Origin: Prorocentrum cordatum
Taxonomy: Eukaryota > Sar > Dinophyceae > Prorocentrales > Prorocentraceae
Direction: 5' to 3'
NCBI GenBank assembly: GCA_963575745.1
Contig: CAUYUJ010019604.1
Span: 668,776-732,775 of the forward strand
Length of the DNA: 64,000 nucleotides
Both the position numbers and the translations under genes were made by a program. Below, piece by piece: positions 40,940 to 50,985 of the stretch (positions within the stretch are counted from its first letter, which is position 1; each line of letters opens with the position of its first letter). Under the pieces are notes generated by a model. That model was not told the DNA's origin. It searched no databases and was given only the letters and a program-made list of their open reading frames with translations.

Positions 40940-43900
40940 TGGATGGCTGGACGTGGTGAGGGGCCAAATCGTTTCCCCCCAGCTCCCGACGTGCAATGGT
41001 TCCACATATGATTTTTTCGTTGTTAGCCGTACGCTTGCACATGCGGTATTGGGTGCCAGTCGGATCGACAACGGCGGCTTCACCCCGCATTTCCTTGTCC
41101 GGCTCTACCTGGCGGGCGATGCGCGGCGCAAGGCAGTTCGCCGCCTGGTTCGTCCTGGTCGCGTCGACGGTGCATTGCCTGCTGGCCCGCTGCCGCGGCC
41201 CGCCCTGGACGCATGGGAGACCGGCGCTATCTGTGACGTGGAGCAGCTGGAGGCCGCCATCGATCGATGGCACCTTGCCGCTCGGTCCATCTTCACTTCG
41301 CTGACCGGCGTGTCCTCGCCGTGGTTTCGGCCGCGCTTCCGATGGGGGCCGGCTGCTGGGCAGCCTGCTCGGCAGTATGCGGGCGCGTCGCTGGTCGCTG
41401 TCGCATGGCGGGAGTGTTCGGCGCGCGCGTATGACGTCGCTGCAATCGCCGCGCGGTCAGTGCCGGAGTCGGCTGACAGCACGCTGCTCGCACGGCACTG
41501 GTCGAAGATATGTGGCGCACTGCAACGGGTCGCCCAGGCTCCGGGCGAGACGCCCGACGCCATGCAGACCTGGGCTGCTGCATTTCGCCGCGCGCAGCTC
41601 TCGCAGGGGCACCGGGCGCTGCGCTCGCTGGCCGCTGTGGCTGCCGGGCGTGCCAGCAAGATCGAGGAGTCCGTGGCGCGCGCCCGCATGGCCCACCACC
41701 GCGCTGCGCTTGCAGCCCCAGGCGGCCCTGCCCCGCCCCGCAGCGCGCCGCGCGCCCCCGGGAGGCTGGCCTTCCGATACGTCCGCGGCCTCGGCGGCTG
41801 GTCCAGATCCCCTGTCGGCGACTGCTGCCTGGAGGACGCGATCCCTGATGCTGATGACATGGAGTGCGAAAACGCGTGCGAGAGTGTCGAAGCGCATGTC
41901 GACGCTCGCGGACGCGCCACCGTGGCTCCGCTCTCTGAGCAAGCCGCCCTCGATCGCGAAGCCGCAGTCTGGGCCGACAATTGGGCCGTTGAGGAGGCAT
42001 ACCGTGAACCGGAGTTCCCTCAGCACCTACTGTCGGCTCCAGAGCCCATCACCCTGTGGGGCTTGGACCTGGCCGTGGCGTCGTTCCCCATTGGCACGGG
42101 CCTGGGAGCCGACAACGTGTCTCCGAGGGCCATCCTGAGGCTCCCGGAAGTGGCCCGCATCATGCTCATCCAGGTCTTGCTCGCTGCCGAGCGGCTAGGG
42201 CGCTGGTCGGACGCGTGCAACTTGGTTCTCATCGTGTTGCTACCCAAGCCGGACGGAGGCCTGCGACCTATCGGGCTCTTCCCTACCCTCATCCGCATCT
42301 GGATGCGCGCTCGTGCCACGGTGGCGCGCGCTTGGGAGGCGGCGCACGCCCTCCCGGCGGTGTTCGGCAGCGCTGGCCGCGGCGCCCAGCGCGCCGCCTG
42401 GGCAGCGTCTTTCGCTGCCGAGGCCGCCGCGGTGTCTTCCCAGCAGCACGTCGCTTCCCTACTTGATCTGGTGAAGGCGTTTGAGCGGATTCCGCGCTAC
42501 CTCGTCGCGGCGGCCGCGGTGCGCCTGGATTTCAACCTTGTCGTCCTGCGCCTGTCCCTCTCGGCATACCGGCTCGCGCGAGCCATCGGGGTCGAGGGCA
42601 CGTTTTCGGTCTTGCTCATCGCCACCCGCGGCATCACAGCCGGGTCCGGCTTCGCCACCATGGAACTCCAGTTGCTGTTGCACGAGCCCATGCTCATCGC
42701 GTCGCTACGTTGGCCGATGCTTCGTTTAAACCTGTACGTGGATGACCTCACCATTGCTGCTTCTGGCACTTCCGCGGAGGCCGTGGACGCTGTATCTCGC
42801 AGCACGGACTTCTTCGTGGACATGTTCGAGGCGTGCCTGAAGCTCACCGTGTCGCCGACCAAGTCCTTTGCAGTGGCATCGAAGACGAGGCTTGCTGTCC
42901 GGCTGTCGCGCAGCATGCGGCGCCAGATTCTCGTCCCGAAGCGTAGCGTGAAGCTACTTGGCACGCCCTTTTCGGGCGGGCGGAGGCGGTCTGTCGGGGT
43001 GCTCAAGACCTGGCTCAAGGCCTTCCAGCAGCGCATGCCGCGGATCCACGCCCTTCGCCGCCAGCGGATTGACGTGACTCGCGTGGTGGGGGCCATGGCT
43101 AGCCCCGGCATGCTCTACGGCATCGACATCGTCGGAGCGTCCAACGCGCACCTGCACCGCGTGAGGGTTGCTGCCCTGAGCGCGGCCCTGCCGCCGGGTG
43201 CCCATCGTAACGTCGACGTGGGCTTCGCTGTGCTGGACACTGGCGGCGGTATTTTGGACCCCGCGTACGCGGCGCACGCGACGCCGTTACGACACTGGGG
43301 TCTGGCTTACTGGCAGGACTGGGCGCCCTCCTCGGAGCTCGAGCGCGTCTTCGGCATCGCGCGGCATCGTTTGCAGGATGTGGTAGCTCAGGGACGGTCG
43401 GTGTGGTCTGCTGTCACAGGCCCCGTGGCCGGCGTTATCGCCACTGCCTGGCGCCTCGGTTGGTCCTGTGAGTCCCCCAGGTGTTTCTACGACGACAACT
43501 GCGAGCCGGTGGACTTCATCCTCGTGTCCCCTGCGATGGTCGCCGCTGCTGTGCGCAGGTCTGTGGACCGATGGCGCACGCGAAGGGTAGCTTCCACGCT
43601 CCCTTCTCTCATCGCTGGGGGCCCCGACGCGGGTGCACCGGAGCAGACCGAGATGCTCACTCTGCTTGTGGACCGCCCGATTGGGCTGCTCCTCAAAGGA
43701 CGCGGGAAACCTGGCCACACGGTGCCGCAGTGGACGGGGCGCTGTCGGTCGCAGCTTCTATCCGCAGCAACGGGCGGGCAGTGGCCGCAGGTCCGGATCG
43801 CGAAGCTGCCGAACGCCGACGCTTTTGTTGATCGACGCTGCCAGCTTTGCGGCGCTGCCCTCGGCACTCTGCTCCACCGCCGTGCCTGCGAGGTCACGCT

Positions 43901-44402
43901 GCCTCCCGAAGGATGGCCCAACCCGCCCGAGGAGTGCGACCGCCTGGTCTTATCGCTCCCGGCGGCCCGTTTGGACCTGCTTCGGACTCGAGGCTTGCTC
44001 GCTCTCCGGCTGCCGCGTCCAGTGCCGCAGGTAAGAGGTTGCCGTCCGGTGGCATCCTGGCCCGCCAGACGCGAGCCGCACAGACCTCTGCTGGCACACG
44101 GACGGGTCCATGAAGTTTGGGCCGCGGTGGGAGTTGAGGCGCACTGGATGCGCAATTGTCGTCGTGTCGGCCGGCGGGGACCTGGTTGCGTATGGCAGCG
44201 CTGTGCCTCCGCCGTGGATTTGCACCGCTGCAGCCGCCGAGCTATGGGCCGTCCTCCTGGTGCTGTCCATCGCCATCGTGCCGCCGTCCATCCGCACGGA
44301 TTGCCGCTCGATCCTGTCAGCGGCCGCAGCTGGCACGGTGCACGCCACCAAGCCATCCGGAATGCTGGCCCAGGTTTGGTCGCGCATTTCCACCGTCCTT
44401 GA
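40572..44402 (+). CDS. LINE polyprotein: endonuclease and reverse transcriptase
   Basis: Endonuclease/exonuclease/phosphatase fold in part: ASGGVGILCRR, then GPWVIAGDWNITP (residues about 106-118; DWN is the metal/catalytic Asp-Asn motif) and STYDFFVVSRTLA. The QE-containing N-terminus is not seen. RT: LLPKPDGGLRPIGLFP, LLDLVKAFERIPRYLV (motif A), GITAGSGF and LYVDDLTIA (YVDD near residue 722). Downstream is a thumb/connection region and CQLCGAALGTLLHRRAC (near residue 1090), a CX2CX8HX3C knuckle typical of dinoflagellate LINEs. True coding similarity ends near 44030; the last 120 codons overlap RNase H in the wrong frame. The ATG at 40572 lies in the duplicated part, so the native start is uncertain. 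Confidence 0.88.
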   Translation: MGRRRGRWRRLPGRRRARRHAALATALDRASGGVGILCRRRFGLHPHAGLVADGMGHRLQAAWIGAVLKGGIHCCSIWLFHSQGISEANLCILAEAAALLGTLSGPWVIAGDWNITPQMLTDTGWLDVVRGQIVSPQLPTCNGSTYDFFVVSRTLAHAVLGASRIDNGGFTPHFLVRLYLAGDARRKAVRRLVRPGRVDGALPAGPLPRPALDAWETGAICDVEQLEAAIDRWHLAARSIFTSLTGVSSPWFRPRFRWGPAAGQPARQYAGASLVAVAWRECSARAYDVAAIAARSVPESADSTLLARHWSKICGALQRVAQAPGETPDAMQTWAAAFRRAQLSQGHRALRSLAAVAAGRASKIEESVARARMAHHRAALAAPGGPAPPRSAPRAPGRLAFRYVRGLGGWSRSPVGDCCLEDAIPDADDMECENACESVEAHVDARGRATVAPLSEQAALDREAAVWADNWAVEEAYREPEFPQHLLSAPEPITLWGLDLAVASFPIGTGLGADNVSPRAILRLPEVARIMLIQVLLAAERLGRWSDACNLVLIVLLPKPDGGLRPIGLFPTLIRIWMRARATVARAWEAAHALPAVFGSAGRGAQRAAWAASFAAEAAAVSSQQHVASLLDLVKAFERIPRYLVAAAAVRLDFNLVVLRLSLSAYRLARAIGVEGTFSVLLIATRGITAGSGFATMELQLLLHEPMLIASLRWPMLRLNLYVDDLTIAASGTSAEAVDAVSRSTDFFVDMFEACLKLTVSPTKSFAVASKTRLAVRLSRSMRRQILVPKRSVKLLGTPFSGGRRRSVGVLKTWLKAFQQRMPRIHALRRQRIDVTRVVGAMASPGMLYGIDIVGASNAHLHRVRVAALSAALPPGAHRNVDVGFAVLDTGGGILDPAYAAHATPLRHWGLAYWQDWAPSSELERVFGIARHRLQDVVAQGRSVWSAVTGPVAGVIATAWRLGWSCESPRCFYDDNCEPVDFILVSPAMVAAAVRRSVDRWRTRRVASTLPSLIAGGPDAGAPEQTEMLTLLVDRPIGLLLKGRGKPGHTVPQWTGRCRSQLLSAATGGQWPQVRIAKLPNADAFVDRRCQLCGAALGTLLHRRACEVTLPPEGWPNPPEECDRLVLSLPAARLDLLRTRGLLALRLPRPVPQVRGCRPVASWPARREPHRPLLAHGRVHEVWAAVGVEAHWMRNCRRVGRRGPGCVWQRCASAVDLHRCSRRAMGRPPGAVHRHRAAVHPHGLPLDPVSGRSWHGARHQAIRNAGPGLVAHFHRP

Positions 44403-45081
44403 TGGCGACGTGGCAGTGCTGGTGACTTCGGGCAAGCTCACGTGGATGCCGGCACACGGCACGACCGCCGTGATCGGCACGGCTCCGCGATCTGATGGCG
44501 TCGCGGTCACGGCGGTGGACTGGCGGGCCAACCGGCTGGCCGATGTTGTGGCCAAGGCGGCAGCCGGCCGCCCGCTGCCGTGCGTTGCGGCCCAGCGCCT
44601 TCTCCTGGTCGCGGAGAAATTGGTCTCGCACGAGGCCGCAGTCCTCGGGGCTGTCACTTTCGCGGCGAACCACCGCGAGAGAGTCGAGCTCGGGCCGGAC
44701 GGCCGCCCCCGGCGCGTGCTCGAGCGCGACGCCGCGGCCACGCTGCGGCCGAGAGCGCCGGCCCGCGCTCGCGCCCGAGCGCCGCGGGAGCCAGCGGCTC
44801 CAGTGGCGGCAGCAGTGCCGGAGGCGCCGCCCCCTGCCGCCCCCTGGCCTGCGAGGCGGGGCCCGAGCCCGTCGGCGCGCGGGGCCCGGTGCAGGGCGCA
44901 CGCCGCCGCGTCGCGCGCCGCTTCGGCGGCCCGGGCTACTGCCGACGCGGCGGCCGCGCAGGCGATCTGCGAGGCGCGCGCGGCGGCGTTGCGGCCTTCC
45001 TCGGCGCCGCCTGCTGCCGAACGGCTGGCTGCCCTGAAGGCGCGCGTCCTGGCAAGGCTAGGCCAAACCGCCTCGCCGTAG
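44035..45081 (+). CDS. LINE RNase H domain (frame-shifted from RT)
   Basis: Frame 1 opens after TAA 44032. It reads DLCWHTDGSMKFG (catalytic Asp in TDGS, nt 44101), TAAAAELWAVL (Glu), IRTDCRSIL (Asp) and DWRANRLADVVAK (final Asp), the complete D-E-D-D set of RNase HI. RNase H removes RNA from the cDNA hybrid. It is followed by an Ala/Arg/Pro-rich tail to TAG 45079-45081. The RT frame (frame 0) and this frame differ by one base with the junction near 44025-44040, so this copy cannot make the fusion without recoding. The junction contains CAGGTAAGAG, which also looks like a splice donor; I see no reason to prefer splicing. Confidence 0.85.
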   Translation, partial: EVAVRWHPGPPDASRTDLCWHTDGSMKFGPRWELRRTGCAIVVVSAGGDLVAYGSAVPPPWICTAAAAELWAVLLVLSIAIVPPSIRTDCRSILSAAAAGTVHATKPSGMLAQVWSRISTVLDGDVAVLVTSGKLTWMPAHGTTAVIGTAPRSDGVAVTAVDWRANRLADVVAKAAAGRPLPCVAAQRLLLVAEKLVSHEAAVLGAVTFAANHRERVELGPDGRPRRVLERDAAATLRPRAPARARARAPREPAAPVAAAVPEAPPPAAPWPARRGPSPSARGARCRAHAAASRAASAARATADAAAAQAICEARAAALRPSSAPPAAERLAALKARVLARLGQTASP

Positions 45082-45133
45082 GTTGGTGTGGGCCCTCCTC
45101 CTCCTCCTTCTCCTCCTCCTCCTCCTCCTCCCT

Positions 45134-46030
45134 TAATTCGGTGCCGCGAGTGTCCGTGGGCGCGCGCTGCCCCGCGTTGCGCTGCTGCTCCGGGCGTCTC
45201 CCCCAGGGTGTCAGGGGGGGGGGGGCTTTGGCATCAGATCCCATGTTCCGTTGGACGTCAATCTGCCTCCTGCGAAGGTGCCCCTTGCCCACGGCGATGA
45301 AACCGCGATTCCGTCGGATGATTCGCCGGGGCGGGGCTCGCGGGAAATCGTGGAAGATCAGCCAGCGGGCAGCCCAGTCAGGGCAACCAGCAAGCAAGGG
45401 CGCGAGACGGTTAGTCTTTCCGTTCTGTCACCGCTCGGCGAGCGGGCGAGAGCCGACGGCGTTCCCGACGGCGGCCCTGCGCCCGCTCCCGGGGGGGGGG
45501 CCTTGGAGCCACGCGCCCGGGTTTCCGCCGCGCCCTGCCCAGGCGAGCCGTCGACCTTCGACATCGACGCCCGAGGCGCCCGACCCGCGGGCCCGCTCTC
45601 CCCGCGAGAGGAGCGCCGAGAGGGGCGGGCCCGGGGCTCCCAGGCCGCAGTCGGAAGCGTCTGCCGTGTCCAACTTCTCGGGTAGGTGGGGTGCATTCAG
45701 CGCGCGCGCCGATGCCCGGCGCGGTAGTTTCGGGCCGACATGCGCAACGGTTTCCGAGTCCCGATGTCCTGGTTCGTCGGGGCAGCGCGAGAAACCAGTC
45801 GGTCGCGAATGCTCTGGTATTTGCGGTCTCTGCAATCTGAACTTCTCATGTCCGGCTCGCGCCGCCGATGCGTCGCATGACTGCGCAGGTTCACGCGCGA
45901 ACGAGCGGCGAGAAGCCGAGGAAAAGAAGAGGTTTGAGATCGTGGAGGCCAGGGGCGTAGATCTAGCTAAGATGCGTGAGCAGCTGCGACGGCCGGAGCT
46001 ACGGCAACATGCTACAGCTGCTCTTCAGTA
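45134..46030. other. Spacer or Gag leader of the next element
   Basis: Frames are Pro/Ala/Gly-rich to 45685. From about 45700 to 46030 frame 0 reads a Cys-rich and then Glu/Arg-rich helical segment ending LAKMREQLRRPELRQHATAA, which may belong to the Gag N-terminus of the decayed copia element. G-run at 45217-45224. Confidence 0.35.
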
Positions 46031-46676
46031 GGAGCGAGACCAGGAAGCTACGCCGAGTGCCGCGCGATGTCTGGAGCAGCGTCAGCAGGCGGCGGCAGCC
46101 GAGCAGGCCTCTGCGGCGACGGCGGAGATGAGGGAGCTCGCCGACAGGCTGGAGCTAATAGTTGCATCTGAACGCCATGCGCAACTTCAGGAAAACCATC
46201 CTGCCGGGGGAGCCGGGCGCGCTGTCTGGGGGGCTGAAGCTCAGCGCGCCACTGTGTCGCAAGCGGCCCTGGGGTTAAGATCAGCATCGGACCTGAGCGC
46301 GCATTTAGCCGCGGAGGCGGCCGCCGCCGTCAAGCAGGCCAAGGCGGATCGCGTCGTCGCTTGTGAGAACTACTCCCGTTATGCGGCCGAAGTGCGACGC
46401 GCTTTGGAAGAGACGTAACTCGTCGAAGCGCTCGCTTTCATTGCCGGCGCTCGCGAGGCGGAGCAGAAGGCCGCCCGGGCGATGAGGGGCTGGAAAGCCG
46501 AATGGGACCAGTTGCATCGCCAGCTGAACGATCATCGGACACAGTGGAACCCGTCTGGGGCGTCCCCTGCAGCGTCATCGGGGGCTGGGTCAACAGCGGA
46601 TCCATTGTTGTCGCTGCGCAGTTTCCCCCGCCGCCGGGGGGCCCGCTTCGCGGAGGAACGCGGCGCGTGGCCCTGA
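46031..46676 (+). pseudogene. Gag coiled-coil segment 1 (broken)
   Basis: Frame 0 is rich in Ala/Glu/Arg/Gln with helix-forming runs (EMRELADRLELIVASERHAQ, then AEAAAAVKQAKADRVVACEN), interrupted by TAA 46416-46418. It resumes with LVEALAFIAGAREAEQKAAR and GWKAEWDQLHRQLNDHR. Coiled coil by eye. Position before the Gag core suggests an oligomerisation region. Confidence 0.5.
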
Positions 46677-46710
46677 TGCGGAAGCCCTGCGGAGTTTTCT
46701 ATGCCCTAAG

Positions 46711-47442
46711 GTGGCCTCTCGCGACTGCGCATCATGCAGCGGGGGCGCCTGCGATGATCACTTCGCCCAGGCGATGAGACGCGCCCGCGCTGCCGCGTCG
46801 AAGGCGCGACGTCGAGAGGCAGCGCGGCCGAGAAATTATTGCAATAATAATGTAAGGAACGCGGGGCGAGGATGGGGGCTCGAGGAACGTAATGCCGCCG
46901 CTTCGATGCCGGGGGCTGGCTCTCTCGACTCCCCATCGCGGCCCATGCCTGCCCGCGACTGCTCCTCTGGATCGGGCGATCGTCGGGCGGGAAGCGCGAA
47001 GTCGAAGAGGTTGCTTGAGATCGAAGAGGCCGCGAGGGACGAGAATGAGAGATTCAAGGATACGCTCGAAAGCGCCATGCAGCGCGAGGGGGATCGCGCC
47101 CGGATGCGCGCTGAGCGGAATGTGAAGATCCAGGAGATGCGCGAGAAACGAGAGGCGGCAGTGCGACAGACCCAGGAAAGAGAGAGAGCAAGGTTGAACA
47201 TGACGCTAGAGGGCAGAAGGGCACGAAGCCCAACCCGGGGCCAGTCCGAGCCAGCATTGGGACCTTCCCCGGGGCGTGCGCCGCCGGGGCCGGCGATGCG
47301 CCGAGCATCTTCAGGCAGAAATAAGAAGGAGGAAGCACTTCCCCCGAGGAAGGCACCGGCGCCAGAGCATCCAGGCGCAGGTCTTCCAGATGACGACGGC
47401 GGAGACGGTGGTGACGATGCTGAGGGCGACGAGGATTATTAG
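46711..47442 (+). pseudogene. Gag coiled-coil segment 2 and acidic tail
   Basis: Frame 1, open for 243 codons. Basic start (AMRRARAAASKARRREAAR), then a long charged helix (LLEIEEAARDENERFKDTLE then QEMREKREAAVRQTQERERA), a Pro/Ser/Arg linker, and an acidic end (DDDGGDGGDDAEGDEDY) before TAG... no catalytic motif. It is one base out of phase with the previous segment. The frame may be a Gag N-terminal arm or an unrelated inserted exon. Confidence 0.5.
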
Positions 47443-47689
47443 CTCGCAGACGAAGAGTGCGCGACACCTGATGGGGGAGGGGATGGCGACCCCAACCGTC
47501 GGCGCCGGCCTGGCGGAGGACCGCCCTGTGGCGACCCGCCCGGAGGCGGCGGCGGCGGCGCCCCCTTTCCGTTGTTGGATGCGGTTCTTGCCGCTGCGCA
47601 GCATTGGAACAGCGCCGGCAAGAGTGAGAAAATAGCATTGGAAGCTATCCCCGACGTTGCTAACTACGGTGGCAGCGCAACGCGGTCAG

Positions 47690-48331
47690 GACCGTAGCAT
47701 CGGCCTCGCCAAACTGCGAGGAAACCGTGAGTTGGGTGGCGGGCGCGTTCGATCTCAAGAACGTCGATGCGAACAAGCTGGAAGACTCTGGTCATTTCGC
47801 CAGGCTTGAACTAATACTTGCGGCGGACATCATGGCAAAAGTCAATGAGATAGTCAGGCAGGCAATCATCATCGCAACTCCGTCATCTTGCGAGTGATAT
47901 TGAAAGATTGGACATGTCCTCGCAAGCCGCCAGGAATATGATGAAAGGTCGTGATATCATGCGCGAAATTGCCGCCCGTGCGACCACCCGTCAGGGCCAG
48001 GGCCAGGTGCGCGCGCGCGGGCCTTACAGAGATCAAGGTCCGCGGCGTGGACAAGGAAGCGGATGGCGACCTGTTTCCCTTCTATGATGAGTGGGTGAGG
48101 ACGCTCGACGAGACGAAGGAATTGATGGACTCATTCCGCCCCGCCATGCAGGAACATTTCTACCGCCAGATACAAACGTGTCCTTGCATGCAATGCACAC
48201 TTGTGAATTATGATCACTGCTTCGACGAGTGCGGTACCGGGATGAAGATTCACGAGTGGTTGCCATCGAGGGTCAGTGATCTCATGCGCGAGGAGGGCAG
48301 AATAACCGCGATAAGCAGTGGAGAATGTTGA
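47690..48331 (+). pseudogene. Copia Gag core (broken)
   Basis: Fragments fit the Gag of dinoflagellate copia elements in order: NKLEDSGHFARLELILAADI (about 47772), then IERLDMSSQAARNMMKGRDI (about 47900; the MKGRDI-x-RE turn), then DLFPFYDEWVRTLDETKELM and MQEHFYRQIQTCPCM (48068-48195), and finally HEWLPSRVSDLMREEGR. The pieces occupy different frames, with at least two shifts and two stops (47897, 47904). It ends at TGA 48329. Confidence 0.6.
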
Positions 48332-48356
48332 ATGCCCGCGGCCTTCCCGCGGGGGG

Positions 48357-48390
48357 CGCGGGGGGGGGCGGGGGGGGGGGGGGGGGGGCG
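48357..48390 (+). repeat. G-run
   Basis: About 30 nt, almost pure G with two C interruptions, just before the first CCCH finger. Confidence 0.85.
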
Positions 48391-48423
48391 AAGGCGCCGG
48401 CGAGGGCGGGCGTGAACTCCGCA

Positions 48424-48560
48424 TGAGAGGTGGTCGCCTCAAGAAGTCGGTTCCTTGCAACGAGTTCCTTCAGGGCAAGTGTCCATGCGCTCGAGCGCAG
48501 CGTCAATGCCTGCGCCCGAAGGCAAGTGGTGACCCTGCCGCTCCAGCACGCGCTGCGCCT
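48424..48560 (+). pseudogene. CCCH-type zinc finger of Gag, copy 1
   Basis: Frame 0 reads KSVPCNEFLQGKCPCARAQR, matching the PC-x-x-(F)-x-x-G-x-C core of the RNA-binding CCCH fingers in dinoflagellate copia Gag; the final His is not obvious. Preceded by RGGRLKK. Frame continues without domains to 48833. Confidence 0.5.
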
Positions 48561-48769
48561 GCTCAGGCTGGCAAGGGCGGCGGCAAGTGCAGCGGGGAGA
48601 AAAAGAAAAACGTGGCACCCCGCAGATGCGGATTGGAGCGATGGGGCGGCGGGGGCGCCGGCAGTTCGCGAGACTCCGGAGGCGCCCGCCGCGGGCGCCA
48701 AAGTTCCGCAACTTATGCCTCGAGCCCGCCGCGGGCGCCAATTTTTTCGTTCAACCAACGTGGGAAGGT

Positions 48770-49260
48770 CGCGGGTGGGTCGCAAATTGGTCGCGGGCGC
48801 GTCGCTGTCGGTTCGCGGGCGGGTCGCGGGTGAAGAGGGCAAAATCCATTCCGCAATAATCACCCCGACAAGCGAAGCCGTTTAGTAAACGCACGCAAAG
48901 GATTAATCGAACAGGGCAGGGTCAACGCGCAGGGCCGTTTAGTAAACGTCAAATATCGGGTCCGGGTGATTTTTCCTCCCGTGGGGGTGGGTCGCGGGGT
49001 GGGTCGCGGGGCGGGTCGCGGGGTGGGTCGCGGGTGCGTCGCGGATGGGTCGCGGATGGGTCGCGGGGCGGGTCGCGGGTGGGTCGCGGGGTGGGTCGCG
49101 GGTGAGTCGCGGGTTGGTCGCGGGTGGGTCGCGCGGTGGGTCGCGGGTGGGTCGCGGGGCGGGTCGCGGGGCGGGTCGCGAGGCGGGTCGCGGGGTGGGT
49201 CGCGGGGTGGGTCGCGGAGTGGGTCGCGGAGCGGGTCGCGGGTGGGTCGCGGGCGGGGCG
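48770..49260 (+). repeat. GGGTGGGTCGC minisatellite
   Basis: About 25-30 units of 10-11 bp (GGGTGGGTCGCG, GGGGCGGGTCGC), dense at 48980-49255 and sparser from 48770. Runs of three to four G every few bases give strong G-quadruplex potential on the plus strand. It splits the Gag relic. Confidence 0.9.
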
Positions 49261-49346
49261 ACGACGCCGAATGGCGACAACAACAACGCAACAAACATAA
49301 ATCTTACCGCGAATTCTGTATCCAGCCACGCGCCCAGGGACAATGA

Positions 49347-49859
49347 ATGCGCGTTCGGCCCCCTCGCTCCGATCAAGAGAAAGGCGGTGGAAAGCGCAGA
49401 AAGAAAGAGCGCGGCAGAAGTCGCGGGCGCCCCGCTGACCGAGCCAAAGATGACGACAAGGGCCAGGGCCGATCGCATAGACGCGCTTCCAGCATCAACT
49501 CCAATAAGAACAGACTGCGCCATGCATTTTGCCGTGGTGCCTGCCCCTTGTCCCCCGAGAAGTGCCCTCGCGAGCGCGGGCGGGCCGCGCGGGAAGAAGA
49601 ACTCTCTCGTGTCAGGTGCGAGGCGCGCGTGGACAAGATTGGCAGAGCTCTCCCTTGCAAGCTTAGCAAGGAGCAGATGTCTACCGCAGCGCAGAACATC
49701 AAGAGGAGCGCTGCGCCCGCGCAGGGCAGCGACAAGGACGAGCCGAAGGGAAGCGGCACGAGCAAGGATATTCGACAATGCTGGAGGCACCTGGCCAGAC
49801 ACACCTGCCCATTCGGAAAGGATTGTTGGGGCGGGGCCAATGCCCCTGGACATCCGTGA
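49347..49859 (+). pseudogene. Gag basic linker and CCCH fingers, copies 2-3
   Basis: Frame 0: a Lys/Arg-rich linker (KGGGKRRKKERGRSRGRP), then HAFCRGACPLSPEKCPRE and later CWRHLARHTCPFGKDC-(x5)-H, a CX8CX5C(H) pattern close to CCCH. These would bind RNA. The frame is open for 170 codons from 49347 and ends TGA 49857-49859, making it one of the better preserved Gag pieces. Confidence 0.6.
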
Positions 49860-50615
49860 CCTGGCCGGCCAGCTTTCGGCGACTATGTCTCCAGCGCCAG
49901 ACTGGAGGGGGGCATGGTGGACCGTTGCTGCCTTGCCCCGAAGTCGGCGGCGCCGCTGCGCGCGGCCCCCGCAGTTCTCTGCGCTGGATCAGGAGTCCAC
50001 GTGCCGCCGCTAGGCAGAGTGGCCGGCCTCGATCGAGACTCTCGCGGGGATGGACAAGATCATGAACGTGATGGCGACAGTCTGGCTGCACCGGCATATG
50101 AAGACGGTGGGAACACGGATGATCTACATGTGAAGTTGCTGAGGTGTGTCCAGGCCGGCGGGATTGCGGCGCTCCCCAGACGGGCTTCTAAATTGCCGAG
50201 GAATGGGGTGCCAGGCCGGAGCGCCCCATCGAAACGAATATGTGAACAGAAGCGCCCCCCCGTCAATGGACAGAGGAAGGCGCGCATAGACGCGAGCACG
50301 CCGCAGCCAGCCACTTGGAATTTTCGACCGATGCGCAAAGAGACGAGGCTGATACCAAGGACGCGGGGAAACCTCTTCGAGCTTCATTCTCAGTGGATTG
50401 AGAAGCGCGCGCGAGATGATGATCCACGGGAACGTGGCTTTTGATGAGGCCGTTGCCCTGGGGCAGGAAGTCCGGCGCATGCGGGCGCGCTGGGAACGGC
50501 AGTCCCATGGCGAGTTCAGGGGCGCCAGCGGTGGGCGCGACGGCGCGCGCATCGCCGCTGTGTCTCTTAGGAAACAACGACAGGCTAAGAGGGATAAGAT
50601 GGTCGGCCCCGTGCG

Positions 50616-50985
50616 CCTTGGATCCGCTGCCCATTGTTGACGCGGGCTGCGGCTCGAACCTGGCGCATGTCAAGTACTTGCGAAAAGCAGGAATGATAGA
50701 TATATTCTCTCCGCTGGCCGCCCCCACTGCCCCGAATGCGGCGGGTGGCCAGTCCAGAGCCCTCGGCGCGGTCAGGATTGCCAGTGCTAGGCTGAATGGG
50801 AAAGTGAAATTCTTGTCGCGCCGGAGTCTCCGAGCGCGACATCAGTGGGAGAGCCCTGCGTGGGCCAGGGTTGTAGTTTTGATTGGATAACCGGTGGAGC
50901 GCTGCCGCAAGGCAGAAGGTTGGAACTTTCAGTTGAGGGCAAGATCCCCAATCTTATTATGGATGGCAGAGGGGTCTTGGGTCAG
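50616..50985 (+). pseudogene. Copia protease relic
   Basis: Frame 0/1 pieces: LPIVDAGCGSNLAHVKYLRK (50626-50685), corresponding to the D-(S/T)-G active site with Ala in place of Ser/Thr, then LGAVRIASARLNGKVKF. After a one-base shift it continues VGEPCVGQGCSFDW and RRLELSVEGKIPNLI (50842-50960), which fit the C-terminal half of this protease family. With DAG at the active site it would be inactive. Confidence 0.6.

Larger units (their letters stand above)
39959..45160 (+). mobile_element. LINE (non-LTR retrotransposon) with APE-type endonuclease, RT and RNase H
   Basis: Endonuclease, reverse transcriptase, Cys/His knuckle and RNase H on one strand, with no LTRs. The endonuclease N-terminal part is missing or scrambled, the usual 5' truncation of LINEs, and the 5' region is tandemly duplicated. 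The 3' end is unclear: after the last stop (45079-45081) comes a CTC-rich stretch (45094-45132) that may be the 3' UTR. No poly-A or target duplication was recognised. Confidence 0.85.
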
